DNA of 64,000 bases from Rhodobacter sp. (GCA_016704435.1 JADJAB010000008.1:62001-126000); one strand, 5' to 3'; positions 43,218 to 51,497 are shown, counted from the stretch's first letter. A program made the numbers and translations. The notes: a model not told the origin generated them from the sequence alone.

Positions 43218-44498
43218 TTATCTGGATTTGCCCGCTTCGGCGGCCTTGTTCAGGTCGTGAAGCGACTTGGCGAGTTTCTGCAGTTCCTTGCGCAGCGGGT
43301 TTTTCGCTGCACTTTCAGCCAGCGGCAGGCCGTGATCGTTGGCCTGAGTGACCTGGCTGCCGCCGTCGGGCAGTTGAACTTCGATGTCGATATCCAGGCT
43401 TTCTGCCATGCGCTTCACGCGGGATTTCGCGGAAAGATCGGTGAACTTCGGCGCGCGGTTCAGCACATAGCGCAGCTTTTCATGCGGCAGCGTCTCGGCC
43501 TTCAGGGCGCGGACGAAGCGCAGGATGTTTTGCGCCGACCGCAGATCCAGCTCCAGCGTCGCGAAATAGACATGCGCGCGGGTCAGCACCGATTCCGTCC
43601 ACTGCACCACGGTCGTCGGCATGTCGATGATGACAAAGTCGAAATTCGCCAGTGCCAGATCGACCAGCCGCCCGATATCCTCGCCAGAGATGATGTCGAG
43701 CGGCAGCATATCGGCAGGTGCGGTGAAGACATGCAGCTTTTCGTTGTAGGTCTGCATCGACTTCACCAGGCTGTCGGCATCGGCCGAGGTCGGGTCGGTC
43801 AGAAGCTCGAAGATCGCTTCCTTGCGCGGCAGGTCGAGATAGGTCGAGACCGAGCCGTACTGGAAATTCAGGTCCATCAGGCAGACCCGCGGGCTGTCCT
43901 TGTCGACGCTTGCCAGTTCCCAGGCCAGATTGACCGCGAAGGTCGAGGCGCCGGTGCCGCCAGCCATGCCATGCACCGGCAAAAGCACGCCCTGACGGTC
44001 GCCCTTGGCCTTGAAGGTCGGTGCGGGGGCCTCGCCCTCGGTGGTGGCGGCTGCGGTCGGGGCAGGGGCGGCAGGGGGCGCTTCGGGTTCGGGGCGGCGG
44101 ACGCGTTCGACGGCATCGTGCAGCGCGCCTTCGGGCAGCGGATAGGGCACAAAATCGTCGGCACCCAACCGCATCAGCTGGTGCAATGCCATCGGGCTGA
44201 CCTCATTGGCCACGAGGATGACCTTGACGTCCTTTTCCTTGGCCTTGCGGATCACGTCCGAGACCCGGCTGAGGTCGCCTTCGTCATCGGCATCGACAGC
44301 GATCGCCACGAATTCGAGCGCCGCCGAATCGGATTGCGACAGGAAGACCAGCGCATCCTCGAAGCCAAGGTCGCCCCAGGCTTCGCCCAGCTCGGCTTCC
44401 ATGTCGTCGATCAGGATCTCGAAATTCTGCACATCGCGCGAAACCGTGCACGCAACAATCGGTGCCGGATCAGGCTGAAGGGTTGCCACGCTCGTCAT
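43218..44498 (-). CDS. cpaE: Tad pilus localisation ATPase CpaE/TadZ
   Basis: This 426-residue protein has an N-terminal receiver-like domain without a clear phospho-Asp. A linker of Ala, Pro and Glu follows, then a MinD/ParA-like ATPase (GMAGGTGASTFAVNLAWELA at about 172, deviant Walker A; FVIIDMPTTVVQWTESVL near 290). It places the pilus machine at its site. GAGAGGCAG precedes the ATG at 44498. A terminator lies upstream, so it probably has its own promoter in the 273-base gap. Confidence 0.92.
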   Translation of the reverse strand: MTSVATLQPDPAPIVACTVSRDVQNFEILIDDMEAELGEAWGDLGFEDALVFLSQSDSAALEFVAIAVDADDEGDLSRVSDVIRKAKEKDVKVILVANEVSPMALHQLMRLGADDFVPYPLPEGALHDAVERVRRPEPEAPPAAPAPTAAATTEGEAPAPTFKAKGDRQGVLLPVHGMAGGTGASTFAVNLAWELASVDKDSPRVCLMDLNFQYGSVSTYLDLPRKEAIFELLTDPTSADADSLVKSMQTYNEKLHVFTAPADMLPLDIISGEDIGRLVDLALANFDFVIIDMPTTVVQWTESVLTRAHVYFATLELDLRSAQNILRFVRALKAETLPHEKLRYVLNRAPKFTDLSAKSRVKRMAESLDIDIEVQLPDGGSQVTQANDHGLPLAESAAKNPLRKELQKLAKSLHDLNKAAEAGKSR

Positions 44499-44712
44499 CT
44501 GCCTCTCGTCCTTTCATGACGGCACCGCAAGGCTTTGAGATACCACAGGATTGTGGCAACATTCGTTCAAGGCCCCGGATACCGTGCAGCAGGCACATGC
44601 CTGCCGCGACCGTTCCCATTCAGATGACATTGGCTTCGGATATTGGCGAGATTGGGGCCAGATTGGCGTCAATCCTAGGAATCTTGCGGGCTTTGTCCGC
44701 CACGGCCGCAAG

Positions 44713-44750
44713 GAACGCGAAAGGCCGGGCGCTGGGCCCGGCCTCTTTCC
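44713..44750 (-). terminator. Terminator-like hairpin after the OmpA-type gene
   Basis: AGGCCGGGC (44722-44730) and GCCCGGCCT (44736-44744) form a 9-bp stem 28 bases below the OmpA stop, followed on the minus strand by TTTCGCGTT. It may separate cpaB-cpaC-ompA transcripts from cpaE onward. Confidence 0.55.
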
Positions 44751-44771
44751 GTTTGCCGTTGTTCGCGGCGA

Positions 44772-45452
44772 TCACTGACCCGTGGGGTTGGTCTGCGTGT
44801 CGACGATGGTGTTGCCGGGGTGCGGACGCTCTGCCAGGCTCGACCGGTCGGGGACGTACTGGTAGGTCCGCCAGACGATCTGGGCGTATTTGCCGTTCAG
44901 CACCAGCGGATTGTTCTGCACGAAGCCCGACACCTCGGTCACCGTGCGGCGGTTGCGCATTTCCGGCTCGTTGGTCTGGATCAGCGGGCGGGTCTTGCCA
45001 TAGCTGACCACTGCCTCCAGCCGAGACCGCGAGATTCCCTTGTTCACCAGATAGTTGACCACTGCTTTCGCGCGCCGCAGGCCCAGGGCTTTGTTGTAGC
45101 CGTTGCTGCCCACCAGGTCGGTATGGCCAAAGACCTTGAAGCGCACTTCGGGGAACTGCCGGATGAAGTTCGCCTGCTTGTCCAGAACGGCGGTCATTTC
45201 CGGCGTCAGGGCAGAGCTGTTGAACGCGAAGTTAACCGTATCGGGCACTTCGGCCGCAAAGCGTTGTGCCAGCGCCACCGTGTATTCCAGCTGCCCGGTC
45301 TGCAGCAGCGTGTTGTTCATCGTGGCGTTGCCGAAGCTGCCCTTGTCGACCTCGGACCCCAGCTCCTTGTCGAAGCTGGTGGATGTTTCACCGCAGGCCG
45401 CCAGCGTCAGAAGGGCTGTCGAGGCGAGGAGTTTCGTGATCATGCCCTGCAT
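44772..45452 (-). CDS. OmpA-type lipoprotein of the tad cluster
   Basis: This 226-residue protein has a lipoprotein signal (TALLTLAAC, Cys about 20). A C-terminal OmpA domain holds the peptidoglycan-binding pattern (FAFNSSALTPEM, FKVFGHTDLVGSNGYNKALG, RRAKAVVNYLV; about residues 72-150). It probably ties the secretin to peptidoglycan. It lies four bases after cpaC. Confidence 0.9.
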   Translation of the reverse strand: MQGMITKLLASTALLTLAACGETSTSFDKELGSEVDKGSFGNATMNNTLLQTGQLEYTVALAQRFAAEVPDTVNFAFNSSALTPEMTAVLDKQANFIRQFPEVRFKVFGHTDLVGSNGYNKALGLRRAKAVVNYLVNKGISRSRLEAVVSYGKTRPLIQTNEPEMRNRRTVTEVSGFVQNNPLVLNGKYAQIVWRTYQYVPDRSSLAERPHPGNTIVDTQTNPTGQ

Positions 45453-45456
45453 CGCC

Positions 45457-46863
45457 TTACTCCATCACATAGCCATAGGAGGTCGAGAAGTCCTGCCGGG
45501 CCACTTCGCCCGCCGCGCCCTTCGGCGACGTGGCGACATCGCCGTAGAGGAACAGCTCGCGCTCGGTCGGGATGCGCACCCGGTCGGTCGGCAGCGCCAG
45601 CGCCTCGCCCTGCACCGGGGTCACCAGATGCGGGGTGACGATGATCACCAGTTCGGACTGCGCGCGCTGGTATTCCGCGCTGCGGAACAGCGCGCCGATG
45701 ATCGGCACGTCGCCCAGCCACGGCACCTGGCCGTTGATGTCGCGGAAGTCGTCCTGCAACAGGCCGGCGATGGCAAAGCTTTCGCCGTCGCGCATTTCCA
45801 CCGTGGTCGAGGTTTCGCGCCGCTTGTAGGCGTTGACGGTGAAGCCGTTCGCCTCCAGCGCCATCGTCGTGTCGATGGAACTGACGGCGGCGTTGATCGT
45901 CAGGTTGATGATGTCGCCGTCGACCACGACGGGCGTGAAGTTCAGTTCCACGCCGAAGGGCTTGTATTCGATGCCGATGCCGTCGTTGTCGGGGATCGGG
46001 ATCGGATATTCGCCACCCGCAAGGAACTTGGCCTCCTGGCCCGACAGTGCAGTCAGGTTCGGTTCGGCCAGCGTGCGGACCATGCCCTTGGACTCGAGCG
46101 CCTCAAGCAGCACCGCGAATTCCAGTGCGCCGGCGGTGAAGCCAAGGCCGAAGCGGCCGACCGCCTCGTTGGGCGAAGTCGTCGTGCCGTCGGTGAAGAT
46201 CTGGTCGAGACGGGTCGCATCCGCCAGAATGCCGGTGCCGATCGAGCCGCCGACATCCGCGCTGGTCGAGTTGATGCCCAGAGAGGCCGACAGGTTCTTG
46301 GTCACCGACCGCTGCATCTCGGCAAAGCGCACCTTCAGCATCACCTGCTGCGTGCCGCCCACCACCATCAGGTTCGACACCCGGTCGGGCGCGTAGCGGC
46401 TGGCCAGGTCCAGCGCGCGGTCCAGTTTGGCGGTCGAGCTGACGGTGCCCGACAGCACGATGCCGTCATTCGCCGTGCGCACCTCGATCGTCTCGCCGGG
46501 CAGGATCTGCTGCAGGCGTTCCTTGAATTCCGCGATGTCGGGCGTGACATGCACGTCGACGTTCGAGATCAGCTTGCCATCGGGCGACAGCAGCGTCAGC
46601 GTCGTGCGCCCCGGTGCCTTGCCCAGCACATAGATCGACCGGTCGGACAGCGTCGAGATATCGGCGATGCCAGGGTTGGCGATCGACAGTTCCGCAAAGG
46701 GAACGTCGCTTTCCACTACCACCGCGCGGTTCATCGGCACGTTCAGGGCCGAAGAGGCCTGGCCCGTTGCCACGCGCAGAACTTCCGCAGCCACCGGCGT
46801 CAGCGCCGTGGTGGCCAGTGCGGCGCCCATGACGCCAGCCAGAATGAAGGTCTTCATGCTCAT
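45457..46863 (-). CDS. cpaC: Tad pilus secretin CpaC/RcpA
   Basis: This 468-residue outer-membrane secretin has a signal peptide (MSMKTFILAGVMGAALATTA). N-terminal BON/STN-like domains follow (PFAELSIANPGIADISTLSDRSIYVLG), then a C-terminal secretin domain (VRTLAEPNLTALSGQEAKFLAGGEYPIP at about 255; VPWLGDVPIIGALFRS at about 400, the secretin signature). The start at 46863 is chosen over the Met two codons later by spacing from AAAGGG. Confidence 0.95.
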   Translation of the reverse strand: MSMKTFILAGVMGAALATTALTPVAAEVLRVATGQASSALNVPMNRAVVVESDVPFAELSIANPGIADISTLSDRSIYVLGKAPGRTTLTLLSPDGKLISNVDVHVTPDIAEFKERLQQILPGETIEVRTANDGIVLSGTVSSTAKLDRALDLASRYAPDRVSNLMVVGGTQQVMLKVRFAEMQRSVTKNLSASLGINSTSADVGGSIGTGILADATRLDQIFTDGTTTSPNEAVGRFGLGFTAGALEFAVLLEALESKGMVRTLAEPNLTALSGQEAKFLAGGEYPIPIPDNDGIGIEYKPFGVELNFTPVVVDGDIINLTINAAVSSIDTTMALEANGFTVNAYKRRETSTTVEMRDGESFAIAGLLQDDFRDINGQVPWLGDVPIIGALFRSAEYQRAQSELVIIVTPHLVTPVQGEALALPTDRVRIPTERELFLYGDVATSPKGAAGEVARQDFSTSYGYVME

Positions 46864-47068
46864 GTGATCTGCCCTTTCGATCACGCCTCGGTGCGGGTCT
46901 TAGTGCCCATATTCCGCATCAATGTGACGGATGCGGCGTTTTTTTGCAAGAATCAAACGCTTGGAGGCCGTTCCTTATGTGGATAACCTGCAACAGCCCG
47001 CAACGCTTGGTAAAGAAGACAGGGCGCGAACCCCAGATGATGTGGTCCGCGCCCCGCAATCGTTTCGC

Positions 47069-48004
47069 TCAGTTGGTGCAGGGGATCTCCACTGCGACCT
47101 CTTCGGCACCCTTTCTGGTCTTGATGGTGCAGACTTCGGCGGCCTCAACCTGCACGACTTCCTGCTGCACGATGCCCAGAAGCGAGTTGCCGTCCACCTC
47201 GACCAGACCCGAGACCTGATCATTGGCATTGGCCACCAGCGACATCGCCAGCCGGCCCGTCGCCTGGGCCTGTGCCAGACGGGCTACCTGCTCGGGCGTT
47301 GCCGCCACGGTCACGGTGCGTGCCGTGGCGCCAGCCATCGATTGCCCCTGGCCCGAGGCCTGGTCGACGGCGATGATGCGGATCGCGCTTTCGATCAGCC
47401 GCGTCACCTCGCCGTTCATGCCGCTGGCAACGCCGGTCCAGTAGATGTCGATATGGTCGTCGGGCTGCACGAAGCCGGCCACGCCCGAGGCCTCGGCCAC
47501 CTTGATCTGGAAGGCGCGCATGCCCTTTTCCAGCTTGCCGGTCAGGCCGGCCATCTGGCCCGGCTCGGTCACCCGGCTGGCCAGGATGATCTCGTTCGGC
47601 TCCATCGAGCGCATGATGAAGCGCGGCTTGTCGTCGTTTTCCGGGAACAGCGGGCCGGTTGGGGTGACGATCACCACCTCATCCTTGGCCGGCTTCTTCT
47701 CGGGCTCTTCCGCCGCGACGGGCTCTTCCGGCTTGGCGCCTTCCTTCGGCACCTTGTAGGCGCCGGCAGGAAGGTATTTTTCCTGAACATAGATGACCGA
47801 AACGTCATCCTTGGTCAGCGGCGCGCCGTAAGTCATCGACTTGTTCACCGCATAGACCTGGACCAGCTTGCCGGTCTTCTCCTTCAGGGCCGTGGCTCTG
47901 GCCAATTCCGCCTGGGTCTGGCCCAGGTAACTTTGCGCCATGTAGACGGCGACGCCCGCAAGCGCCATGCCGACCACCAGCACAAGTGCAAACACTGCCC
48001 GCAT
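47069..48004 (-). CDS. cpaB: Tad pilus assembly protein CpaB/RcpC
   Basis: This 311-residue protein has one N-terminal membrane segment (MRAVFALVLVVGMALAGVAV). An SAF-like region follows (residues about 45-70 with a second part around SMEPNEIILASRVTEPG), then the RcpC-type domain (MRAFQIKVAEASGVAGFVQPDDHIDIYW). A 40-residue charged insert rich in Glu, Lys and Pro (about 80-105) is unusual in position but common in style. AGGGG precedes the ATG. The 205-base gap to cpaC shows no gene. Confidence 0.92.
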   Translation of the reverse strand: MRAVFALVLVVGMALAGVAVYMAQSYLGQTQAELARATALKEKTGKLVQVYAVNKSMTYGAPLTKDDVSVIYVQEKYLPAGAYKVPKEGAKPEEPVAAEEPEKKPAKDEVVIVTPTGPLFPENDDKPRFIMRSMEPNEIILASRVTEPGQMAGLTGKLEKGMRAFQIKVAEASGVAGFVQPDDHIDIYWTGVASGMNGEVTRLIESAIRIIAVDQASGQGQSMAGATARTVTVAATPEQVARLAQAQATGRLAMSLVANANDQVSGLVEVDGNSLLGIVQQEVVQVEAAEVCTIKTRKGAEEVAVEIPCTN

Positions 48005-48052
48005 TCCCAACACCCCTATCACTGCCCGAACCGCGGCACCGCCGCTTCCGGT

Positions 48053-48313
48053 TCAACCTGCCCGGCGCGAACGGGATTGCCGCGCCGTTTCCTGCCCTGA
48101 CCCGGCGGATGCCAGGCCCTGCGTCATTCCCAGGAATTCGCCGTATTCTCCGGCCTTTTCCCCGATGCTCTCGGATACACCGACCAGCGAGCCGCGCATC
48201 GGTGTCAGCAGCAGAAGAATCTGCACACCAAGCACCAGCGCCGTCAGCACCACCCAATCCACTGTGATCGCACCGTCTTCCGAGCGGGCGAAGGCCTTGA
48301 TGAACTTCCGCAT
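48053..48313 (-). CDS. Pilin-like protein with extended tail
   Basis: This 86-residue protein shares with the two Flp pilins the pattern F-x-R-S-E-D-G-A-I-T-V-D-W-V-V-L-T-A at residues 8-25, then a hydrophobic helix. The tail is different: longer, polar, ending SRSRRAG. It could be a minor (pseudo)pilin of the Tad system, filling part of the role of TadE/TadF, which I do not find. GGAGACAGGAC precedes the start. Confidence 0.7.
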   Translation of the reverse strand: MRKFIKAFARSEDGAITVDWVVLTALVLGVQILLLLTPMRGSLVGVSESIGEKAGEYGEFLGMTQGLASAGSGQETARQSRSRRAG

Positions 48314-48449
48314 GTCCTGTCTCCGTCCTTTGGCAAGGCCGTTCTCGACCCGCGTTCACACCCGTTTTTGCCGGTGGAATGCGGCGAAACTTTGCTATGG
48401 TCGCGGGGATTTCTTGGCGTTTCAGCCGTTCTGGCCGTTCTTGCGACCG

Positions 48450-48490
48450 AAAAACGCAGGAAGGCCGCGCCCCCTGGGGGACGCGGCCTT
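48450..48490 (-). terminator. Intrinsic terminator of the first Flp pilin gene
   Basis: On the minus strand GGCCGCG-TCCCCC and GGGGGC-GCGGCC pair closely around AG, followed by TTCCTGCGTTTTT. It starts about 35 bases past the pilin stop and would yield an abundant short pilin mRNA. Confidence 0.75.
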
Positions 48491-48522
48491 GCCTGTTGCA
48501 CCGGGTCTGTCCCGGCGCGATC

Positions 48523-48711
48523 TTAGAAGTTGTCGTCGGCCTTGCCGATTTCGGTCGCGATCGAGGTCGACAGACCCGAGATCGCCGGCTTGATGGCGGC
48601 CATGACGATCAGGCCCAGACCGACGACAGCAGCGGTCAGCACGACCCAGTCAGCGGTCACAGCGCCGGATTCGTCTTTCTGGAAGCGCTTGAAGATGTTC
48701 AGCAGTTTCAT
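48523..48711 (-). CDS. flp1: Flp-family type IVb pilin, copy 1
   Basis: This 62-residue prepilin has a basic leader (MKLLNIFKRFQKDESG), a cleavage site after Gly 16, a hydrophobic helix (AVTADWVVLTAAVVGLGL) and an acidic tail ending ADDNF. The residue at +5 is Asp and the next Trp, not the usual Glu-Tyr. It is nearly identical to copy 2. AAAGGGACACCA lies ahead of the ATG. Confidence 0.9.
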   Translation of the reverse strand: MKLLNIFKRFQKDESGAVTADWVVLTAAVVGLGLIVMAAIKPAISGLSTSIATEIGKADDNF

Positions 48712-49083
48712 TTGGTGTCCCTTTCGAGGTGCTCTGGTACAGGTTACATCCGCCACGGGGGGTATCGGTCCGGCCAGGTGCGGGGGGCCGGGCTCCGTTC
48801 GGGATGACGCCATCTAGCGCCGCAATCGTGGCGGGAGTTTGGACGGAATCCCCGGCTTTACGGCGGAAATGCGGAGTCTCGGCATCGCACAGGAAACAAC
48901 CGGATTTGATCGTTTCGAACTTCCGGTTGGCACATGCACCTGGCGGCGGCAGCTGGGGAGGGGTCTTGGTGGGGGGCAGGCTGGCACGCCGAAGACCCCG
49001 CGGAATGGACAAGGACCGCGCTTCGCTGTGAAGCGCGGCCCCTGCCGCTTCGATCAGTCAGCCGGGCCTGGCCCGGCGCGATC
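48712..49083. other. 372-base gap between the two pilin genes
   Basis: No gene is seen. On the minus strand it holds the leader of pilin copy 1. A block at 48795-48842 (82-131 bases before the ATG) is well conserved with the matching block upstream of copy 2 (49354-49401). The near-start segment GTGGCGGAT...AGCACCT...AAAGGGACACCA is also shared. These are probably promoter and ribosome-binding regions duplicated with the gene. The terminator of copy 2 is at the high end. Confidence 0.55.
49013..49041 (-). terminator. Terminator-like hairpin after pilin copy 2
   Basis: GACCGCGCTTC and GAAGCGCGGCC pair around GCTGT about 45 bases below the copy 2 stop. The T-run on the minus strand is poor (TTGTCC), so termination may be partial or factor-assisted. 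Confidence 0.4.
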
Positions 49084-49272
49084 TTAGAAGTCGTCGTCGG
49101 CTTCGCCGAGTTCGGTCGCGATCGAGGTCGACAGACCCGAGATCGCCGGCTTGCTGGCGGCCATGACGATCAGGCCCAGGCCCACGATGGCGGCGGTCAG
49201 CACGACCCAGTCAACGGTCACGGCGCCGTCTTCGTCTTTCTGGAAGCGCTTGAAGATGTTCAGCAGTTTCAT
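49084..49272 (-). CDS. flp2: Flp-family type IVb pilin, copy 2
   Basis: This 62-residue prepilin differs from copy 1 at about nine positions (for example DEDGAVTVDW versus DESGAVTADW, and tail GEADDDF versus GKADDNF). It has the same leader, processing site after Gly 16 and Asp-Trp at +5/+6. It is probably the first gene of the tad cluster; which copy is the major pilin cannot be told. Confidence 0.9.
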   Translation of the reverse strand: MKLLNIFKRFQKDEDGAVTVDWVVLTAAIVGLGLIVMAASKPAISGLSTSIATELGEADDDF

Positions 49273-49630
49273 GTGGTGTCCCTTTCCAGGTGCTCAGGTT
49301 GCAATATCCGCCACGGGGTGTTTTCCGGTTGGCCTCTGTTCCGCTCCGGTCTTCCGCTCGGGATGTCCCTATATGGCCCCGCAAACGTGGCGGCAGTTTG
49401 GGCTGATCTGGGCCTTTTCGGACAAATGCAGAATTCCGCAGACGATCCGGCCAAGATATTGATCTGCAATGATTCATTTTCTGTTAACACCTGTCGCCGT
49501 GCTGTCGGGCGGCGTGGTTTTTCGGTCGAATCTGGCCAAAATGCCATGATCGCGGGGCGAAAAAGCTTTGCGCCGGCGCGATTCTCTGAAACCCTGCCGG
49601 GCAAGAAGAACAAGAGCAGGCATACCGCAA
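49273..49630. other. 358-base divergent gap between pilin copy 2 and the transglycosylase
   Basis: No gene is seen. It holds the duplicated pilin leader (including 49354-49401) and a more AT-rich stretch near 49460-49490 with a CtrA-like motif. It is probably a shared regulatory region for the pilus cluster and the divergent cell-wall enzyme. Confidence 0.5.
49473..49488. promoter_or_regulatory. CtrA-like box TTCA-N7-TTAAC
   Basis: TTCATTTTCTGTTAAC differs by one base from the alphaproteobacterial CtrA consensus TTAA-N7-TTAAC. It lies between the pilin and transglycosylase genes, both the kind of target CtrA has in related bacteria. Motif evidence only. Confidence 0.35.
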
Positions 49631-50482
49631 ATGCGGATTCTGGCAGGCACGATCCTTGCGATCCTGTGCGCGGCCGCGCCCGTGACCGGGGTGGCGGAGC
49701 AAGACGACTTTACCTTTCGCCGCATCAAGGTGGGGGGCGAGGCGGGCAAGCGGATCACCGTGCAGATCGACCCCGAGGAACAGGCCCGCCGTCTGGCGGC
49801 AACGGCCTGGAAGGACCCGGCGCTGCGCTCCGAGGAACCTGCGGCCGAGGCCGCACCCGGCGCGCCCGCCGCACCGGCGCCGAAATCCAGCTATGCCTGG
49901 TATTGGGACCTGATCGCTCCGGGCCTGTCGGAAGGGGCCGGGCGGTTCCCTTCGGCCATGGTGGCTCTGTCCAAGGGGCCGGCGGGGGCACAGGTCACGG
50001 CGCCGCGGATGCAGTCGATGCAGACCATCGCCGAGGTCTACGGCAAGGACATCCTGGGCGCCACCGTGGGCACCGACGTGTCGCCGGCGCTGGTGCTGGC
50101 GGTGATGGGCATCGAAAGTGCCGGCCGCAAGGACGCGATCAGCAGCGCCGGCGCGGTCGGGCTGATGCAGCTTATTCCGGCCACGGCGGAACGTTTCGGT
50201 GTCACCGACAGCACCGACCCGGCGCAGAACATCAAGGGCGGGGTGGCCTATCTGGCCTGGCTGATGAAGGAATTCGACAACGACCCGCTGATGGTACTGG
50301 CGGCCTATAACGCCGGCGAGGGCGCGGTGAAGGCCAACCAGGGCGTGCCGCCCTATGCCGAGACGCGCGACTATGTGCCCAAGGTGCTGGCCGCGTTTCA
50401 GGTGGCGCAGGGCCTGTGCCTGACCTCGCCCGAGCTGGTCACCGACCCTTGCGTGTTCAAGGTGCTGGCTGCCGGCGGATAG
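49631..50482 (+). CDS. Lytic transglycosylase, periplasmic
   Basis: This 283-residue protein has a signal peptide (MRILAGTILAILCAAAPVTG), an Ala/Pro-rich linker (about residues 70-90), and an SLT domain with the catalytic Glu in MGIESAGRKDAISSAGAVGLMQ (about 161). AYNAGEGAVKANQGVPPYAETRDYV follows near 220. It cuts glycan strands and, from its place at the head of the tad cluster, may open the wall for the pilus; that is inference. Confidence 0.88.
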   Translation: MRILAGTILAILCAAAPVTGVAEQDDFTFRRIKVGGEAGKRITVQIDPEEQARRLAATAWKDPALRSEEPAAEAAPGAPAAPAPKSSYAWYWDLIAPGLSEGAGRFPSAMVALSKGPAGAQVTAPRMQSMQTIAEVYGKDILGATVGTDVSPALVLAVMGIESAGRKDAISSAGAVGLMQLIPATAERFGVTDSTDPAQNIKGGVAYLAWLMKEFDNDPLMVLAAYNAGEGAVKANQGVPPYAETRDYVPKVLAAFQVAQGLCLTSPELVTDPCVFKVLAAGG

Positions 50483-50515
50483 GGGGCTGTCTGCCCCCCT
50501 CGCGACCGGGCGCGA

Positions 50516-50577
50516 GAGTATTTCAACCAAGATGAAGGCGTGAAGGCTGTCGGGCTTCATCTTGGCGGAAATACTCC
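50516..50577. repeat. Dispersed element copy 3, inverted pair
   Basis: GAGTATTTCAACCAAGATGAAG (50516-50537) is followed by its inverted copy CTTCATCTTGGCGGAAATACTC (50555-50576). It lies between the converging transglycosylase and CoA-transferase genes. The arms can form a long hairpin usable as a terminator from both sides. GC-rich hairpins flank it (GGGGGCAGCGCCCCC near 50600). Confidence 0.65.
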
Positions 50578-50622
50578 GGGGGAGTCTTCGTCAGAAGACG
50601 GGGGCAGCGCCCCCAGGCCCGG

Positions 50623-51252
50623 TCAGTCGACGATCGTCGCTTCGGTTGCGGCGCGCATCTCGGCCTCGGTCACGCCGGAGGCAAGTTCGACGATGTGCAG
50701 GCCCTTCTTGCCCACGTCCAGCACGCCGAGGTTGGTGATGATGCGGTCCACCACGGCCTTTCCGGTCAGCGGCAGAGTGCAATGCCGCAGCACCTTGGAT
50801 TCGCCGTGCTTGGAGGTATGGTCCATCACCACCACCACGCGCCCCACGCCCGCGACCAGATCCATCGCGCCGCCCATGCCCTTGACCAGCTTGCCCGGAA
50901 TCATCCAGTTCGCCAGGTCGCCGTGTTCGCTGACCTCCATCGCGCCCAGGATCGCCATGGCGATCTTGCCGCCGCGGATCATCGCGAAGGAGGTCGCGCT
51001 ATCGAAATAGGCGGTCTGCGGCAGTTCGGTGATCGTCTGCTTGCCGGCGTTGATCAGATCGGCGTCTTCCTCGCCCTCATAGGGAAAAGGCCCCATGCCG
51101 AGCATGCCGTTTTCCGATTGCAGCGTCACGTTCACGCCCTTCGGGATGTAGTTCGCCACCAGGGTCGGGATGCCGATGCCAAGGTTCACGTACATCCCGT
51201 CGCGCAGTTCCTGCGCCGCACGGGCGGCCATATCATTGCGGTCCCAGGGCAT
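50623..51252 (-). CDS. scoB: 3-oxoacid (succinyl) CoA-transferase subunit B
   Basis: This 209-residue subunit contains the catalytic Glu in LQSENGMLGMGPFPYEG (about residue 46). It shows the family's opening AAQELRDGMYVNLGIGIPT and the glycine loop VKGMGGAMDLVAG (about 130). With subunit A it moves CoA from succinyl-CoA to a 3-oxoacid such as acetoacetate. The gene is downstream of scoA and separated from it by a 77-codon gene. Confidence 0.94.
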   Translation of the reverse strand: MPWDRNDMAARAAQELRDGMYVNLGIGIPTLVANYIPKGVNVTLQSENGMLGMGPFPYEGEEDADLINAGKQTITELPQTAYFDSATSFAMIRGGKIAMAILGAMEVSEHGDLANWMIPGKLVKGMGGAMDLVAGVGRVVVVMDHTSKHGESKVLRHCTLPLTGKAVVDRIITNLGVLDVGKKGLHIVELASGVTEAEMRAATEATIVD

Positions 51253-51253
51253 C

Positions 51254-51487
51254 TCAGCTCTCCTTGGAATGGGAAAGGGCCGCGTTCAGGCCCTTCAAGG
51301 TGGTTTCGATGGCTCCGAGCCGGGCCGAGAGCATCAGCGATCGCGCGGTGTCGATCACCAGCTGGTTGTGCGGCTCGGCGCGTTCCGAGGGGAAATGGTC
51401 GCCCACCAGGCTGCGGGCTACGATGATCCATTGCAGGAAATCGGCGGCGATCGCGTGGCGGTCTGTGGCGGATGAATCGGTTGTCAT
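51254..51487 (-). CDS. 77-residue protein between scoA and scoB
   Basis: No family recognised. The peptide is helical-looking (HAIAADFLQWIIVARSLVGD; IDTARSLMLSARLGAIETTLKG) without a signal peptide. AGAGGGGC lies ahead of the ATG at 51487, and its stop is next to the scoB start. Codon use is like its neighbours. It may be a small partner or regulator of the transferase, or unrelated. Confidence 0.65.
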   Translation of the reverse strand: MTTDSSATDRHAIAADFLQWIIVARSLVGDHFPSERAEPHNQLVIDTARSLMLSARLGAIETTLKGLNAALSHSKES

Positions 51488-51497
51488 GGTGCCCCTC

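Noticed and set aside
46978..46986. Perfect DnaA box (TTATCCACA on the minus strand) between cpaB and cpaC
   Set aside because: A single 9-base match is expected about once in a window of this size on two strands by chance; there is no cluster of boxes and no AT-rich unwinding region, so it is not an origin.
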